DNA from: Streptomyces litmocidini
GTDB lineage: Bacteria > Actinomycetota > Actinomycetes > Streptomycetales > Streptomycetaceae
NCBI RefSeq assembly: GCF_014649755.1
Contig: NZ_BMTQ01000010.1
Coordinates: 124,001 to 188,000, forward strand
Length of the DNA: 64,000 nucleotides
Reading direction: 5' to 3'
Part shown: positions 62,264 to 64,000 of the stretch, piece by piece
How the letters are laid out: every line of letters starts with the position of its first letter
Numbering within the stretch: the first letter of the stretch is position 1
Program-made: the position numbers and the translations under genes
The notes under the pieces: model-generated
The model's input: the letters and a program-made list of their open reading frames with translations, nothing else
Database searches by the model: none
What the model was told of the DNA's origin: nothing

Positions 62264-63984
62264 CAGAAGAGGAAGTAACGCTGGGCCATGGGCAGTTCGG
62301 CGGCCGGTTCCGGTTCGACCACCTCGCCGTCGATGCGCACCGTGAAGGTGTCGGCGTCGACCTCGACCCGGGGCAGGGCGTCGTTCTCGCGCATGTCGGC
62401 CTTGGTCACCCGCCGGGTGGAGCCGATGGCGGTGAACTCCTTGTGCAGCCCGAGCTTCCGGGGCAGGTCGTCCTCGATCGCCGCCTGGGCGACGAAGTTG
62501 ACCGAGCCGGCCGCGGCGGCCCGGCCGAGCGCGCCGAACATCGGGCGGGGCAGCACGGGCTGCGGCGTGGGGATGGAGGCGTTGGCGTCGCCCATCTGCG
62601 CGTACGCGATCTGGCCGCCCTTGACGACGACGAGCGGCTTCACGCCGAAGAAGGCGGGTTCCCAGAGGACCAGGTCGGCGAGCTTGCCGGGCTCGACGGA
62701 GCCGACGAGGTGGTCCATGCCCTGGGCGACGGCCGGGTTGATCGTGTACTTGGCGACGTAGCGGCGGGCGCGGTGGTTGTCGGCGGGGCCGTCGCCGGGC
62801 AGGGCGCCGCGGCGCTTCTTCATGACGTGGGCGGTCTGCCAGGTCCGCATGATCACCTCGCCGATCCGGCCCATGGCCTGGGAGTCGGAGGAGATGATGG
62901 AGATGGCCCCCAGGTCGTGGAGGACGTCCTCGGCGGCGATGGTGGAGGGCCGGATGCGGGACTCGGCGAAGGCGAGGTCCTCGGGGACGGCCGGATTGAG
63001 GTGGTGGCAGACCATCAGCATGTCGAGGTGTTCCTCGATGGTGTTGACGGTGTGCGGCCGGGTCGGGTTGGTGGAGCTGGGCAGGACGTACGGCTCGGAG
63101 ACGACGGTGATGATGTCGGGGGCGTGCCCGCCGCCGGCGCCCTCGGTGTGGTACGCGTGGATCGTGCGGCCGGCGATGGCGGCGAGGGTGTCGCCGACGA
63201 AGCCCGCCTCGTTCAGGGTGTCGGTGTGGATGGCGAGCTGGGCGCCGGTCTCCTCGCACACGCCCAGACAGGCGTCGATGACGGCGGGGGTGGCGCCCCA
63301 GTCCTCGTGGATCTTGAAGCCGAGGGCGCCGCCGCGCAGCTGGGAGTGCATCGCCTCCCGGGACATGGTGTTGCCCTTGCCGAGCAGTCCGATGTTGACG
63401 GGGAAGGTGTCCAGCGCCTCGAACATCCGGGCCATGTGCCAGGGGCCGGGCGTGATCGTGGTCGCCTTGGTGCCCTCGGCCGGGCCGGTGCCGCCGCCCA
63501 CGAGGGTGGTGACGCCGGTGGCGAGGGCCTGCTCGACCACGGTCGGCGAGATGAAGTGGACGTGGGTGTCGACGGCGCCCGCGGTGACGATGCGGCCGTT
63601 GCCGACGATGATCTCGGTCTCGGGGCCGATGACGAGGTCGGGGTGGACGCCGTCCATGGTGTCGGGGTTGCCGGCCTTGCCGAGGGCGGTGATCCGGCCG
63701 TCCCGGATGCCGATGTCCGCCTTGACGACGCCCCAGTGGTCGATGACGACGGCGCCGGTGATGACGGTGTCGGGGGCGCCCTCGGCCCGGGTGGTGCGCG
63801 CCTGGCCCATGGACTCGCGGACGACCTTGCCGCCGCCGAAGACGGCTTCCTCCCCGGCGCGGCCGGGGCCGCCGCAGCGGTCCTCCTCGATCTCGACGAG
63901 GAGGTCGGTGTCGGCGAGGCGCACGCGGTCGCCGGTGGTGGGGCCGAACAGGTCGGCGTAGACGGCGCGGTGGAGGTCAGGCAC
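62263..63984 (-). CDS. ureC: Urease alpha (catalytic) subunit
   Basis: A 573-residue catalytic subunit hydrolysing urea to ammonia and CO2. The nickel ligands and carbamylated lysine are in place: VDTHVHFISPTVVEQAL, the Lys in GALGFKIHEDWGATP, the His in AIHTDTLNEAGF and the flap MVCHHLNPAVPED. GTG 63984 is the start and overlaps the preceding subunit gene by 8 bp. The protein is cytosolic in a UreABC trimer. Confidence 0.97.
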   Translation of the reverse strand: MPDLHRAVYADLFGPTTGDRVRLADTDLLVEIEEDRCGGPGRAGEEAVFGGGKVVRESMGQARTTRAEGAPDTVITGAVVIDHWGVVKADIGIRDGRITALGKAGNPDTMDGVHPDLVIGPETEIIVGNGRIVTAGAVDTHVHFISPTVVEQALATGVTTLVGGGTGPAEGTKATTITPGPWHMARMFEALDTFPVNIGLLGKGNTMSREAMHSQLRGGALGFKIHEDWGATPAVIDACLGVCEETGAQLAIHTDTLNEAGFVGDTLAAIAGRTIHAYHTEGAGGGHAPDIITVVSEPYVLPSSTNPTRPHTVNTIEEHLDMLMVCHHLNPAVPEDLAFAESRIRPSTIAAEDVLHDLGAISIISSDSQAMGRIGEVIMRTWQTAHVMKKRRGALPGDGPADNHRARRYVAKYTINPAVAQGMDHLVGSVEPGKLADLVLWEPAFFGVKPLVVVKGGQIAYAQMGDANASIPTPQPVLPRPMFGALGRAAAAGSVNFVAQAAIEDDLPRKLGLHKEFTAIGSTRRVTKADMRENDALPRVEVDADTFTVRIDGEVVEPEPAAELPMAQRYFLF

Positions 63985-64000
63985 GGTCGCCGTCCTTGTC
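63977..64000 (-). CDS. ureB: C-terminal end of the preceding urease subunit (probable UreB)
   Basis: The last 7 codons (DKDGDRA) and a TGA at 63977-63979 are visible before the window ends, overlapping the ureC start by 8 bp. The gene order ureA-ureB-ureC is expected, so this is most likely UreB, but only 24 bases are present and the identification rests on position. Confidence 0.5.
   Translation of the reverse strand, partial: DKDGDRA

Overview
The window is about 64 kb of very GC-rich actinobacterial chromosome and almost certainly comes from Streptomyces. The reasons are the strong G/C bias at codon third positions, frequent GTG and TTG starts, and the gene content: SpoIIE-type phosphatases, a membrane-anchored Ser/Thr kinase, a LAL regulator, MurT/GatD, a secreted tripeptidyl aminopeptidase, PNGase and GH109 enzymes, and a urease operon. 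It reads as chromosomal core and near-core sequence with a few accessory inserts. I found no rRNA, tRNA, CRISPR array, prophage or intact insertion sequence. Several starts look leaderless: a -10-like hexamer ends 6-7 nt before the start codon and no ribosome binding site is visible.

Layout. 1-5.7 kb: a truncated PAS/GAF/SpoIIE phosphatase, then a TPR-like protein coupled to a Ser/Thr kinase. 5.7-11.7 kb: a LAL-type LuxR regulator converging on the kinase, a divergent DUF2000/AraC pair, an AhpD-like protein behind a CsoR/CstR-type palindrome, and an isochorismatase-family hydrolase. 12-18 kb: a STAS protein, Xaa-Pro aminopeptidase, a HTH regulator, prolyl oligopeptidase and a nitrobindin-like protein, then a truncated IS5-type transposase remnant. 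18.4-22.9 kb: a single 1484-residue exported protein that joins a CdtB-like nuclease, a ricin-like lectin segment, an SGNH hydrolase and a right-handed beta-helix. This is the most unusual object in the window.

23.4-28.9 kb: a sulfonate-sulfur operon (ssuC, ssuB, ssuA, ssuD) preceded by a leaderless Cys-containing leader peptide and followed by a flavin monooxygenase and a 19-residue ORF. 29-34.4 kb: an ABC exporter divergent from a MarR regulator, then a fused FAD/Fe-S dehydrogenase. 34.5-37.6 kb: a Tat-exported GH109-type oxidoreductase/glycosidase facing a Sec-exported PNGase A-like amidase, which looks like a glycoprotein-deglycosylation pair. 37.8-42.1 kb: a membrane-bound metal-dependent hydrolase, a DUF3516 helicase and acyl-CoA thioesterase II.

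42.2-50.7 kb: accessory metabolism and regulation. It holds a FAD monooxygenase divergent from a GntR-TetR fusion regulator with two separate palindromes, a glutathione peroxidase and HemK-like methyltransferase, a P450, a frameshifted VOC gene, an acyl-CoA dehydrogenase and TetR regulator sharing one perfect operator, and peptide deformylase. 50.8-58.4 kb: murT-gatD (lipid II amidation), pfkA, a CtaG-type oxidase assembly factor, a DUF3048 lipoprotein, an acylglycerol-phosphate acyltransferase and an NAD-epimerase. 58.4-64 kb: a secreted tripeptidyl aminopeptidase and the minus-strand urease operon (ureB end, ureC, ureF, ureG, ureD), running off the right edge.

All functions are inferred from recognisable motifs and family knowledge. 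No database search was possible.
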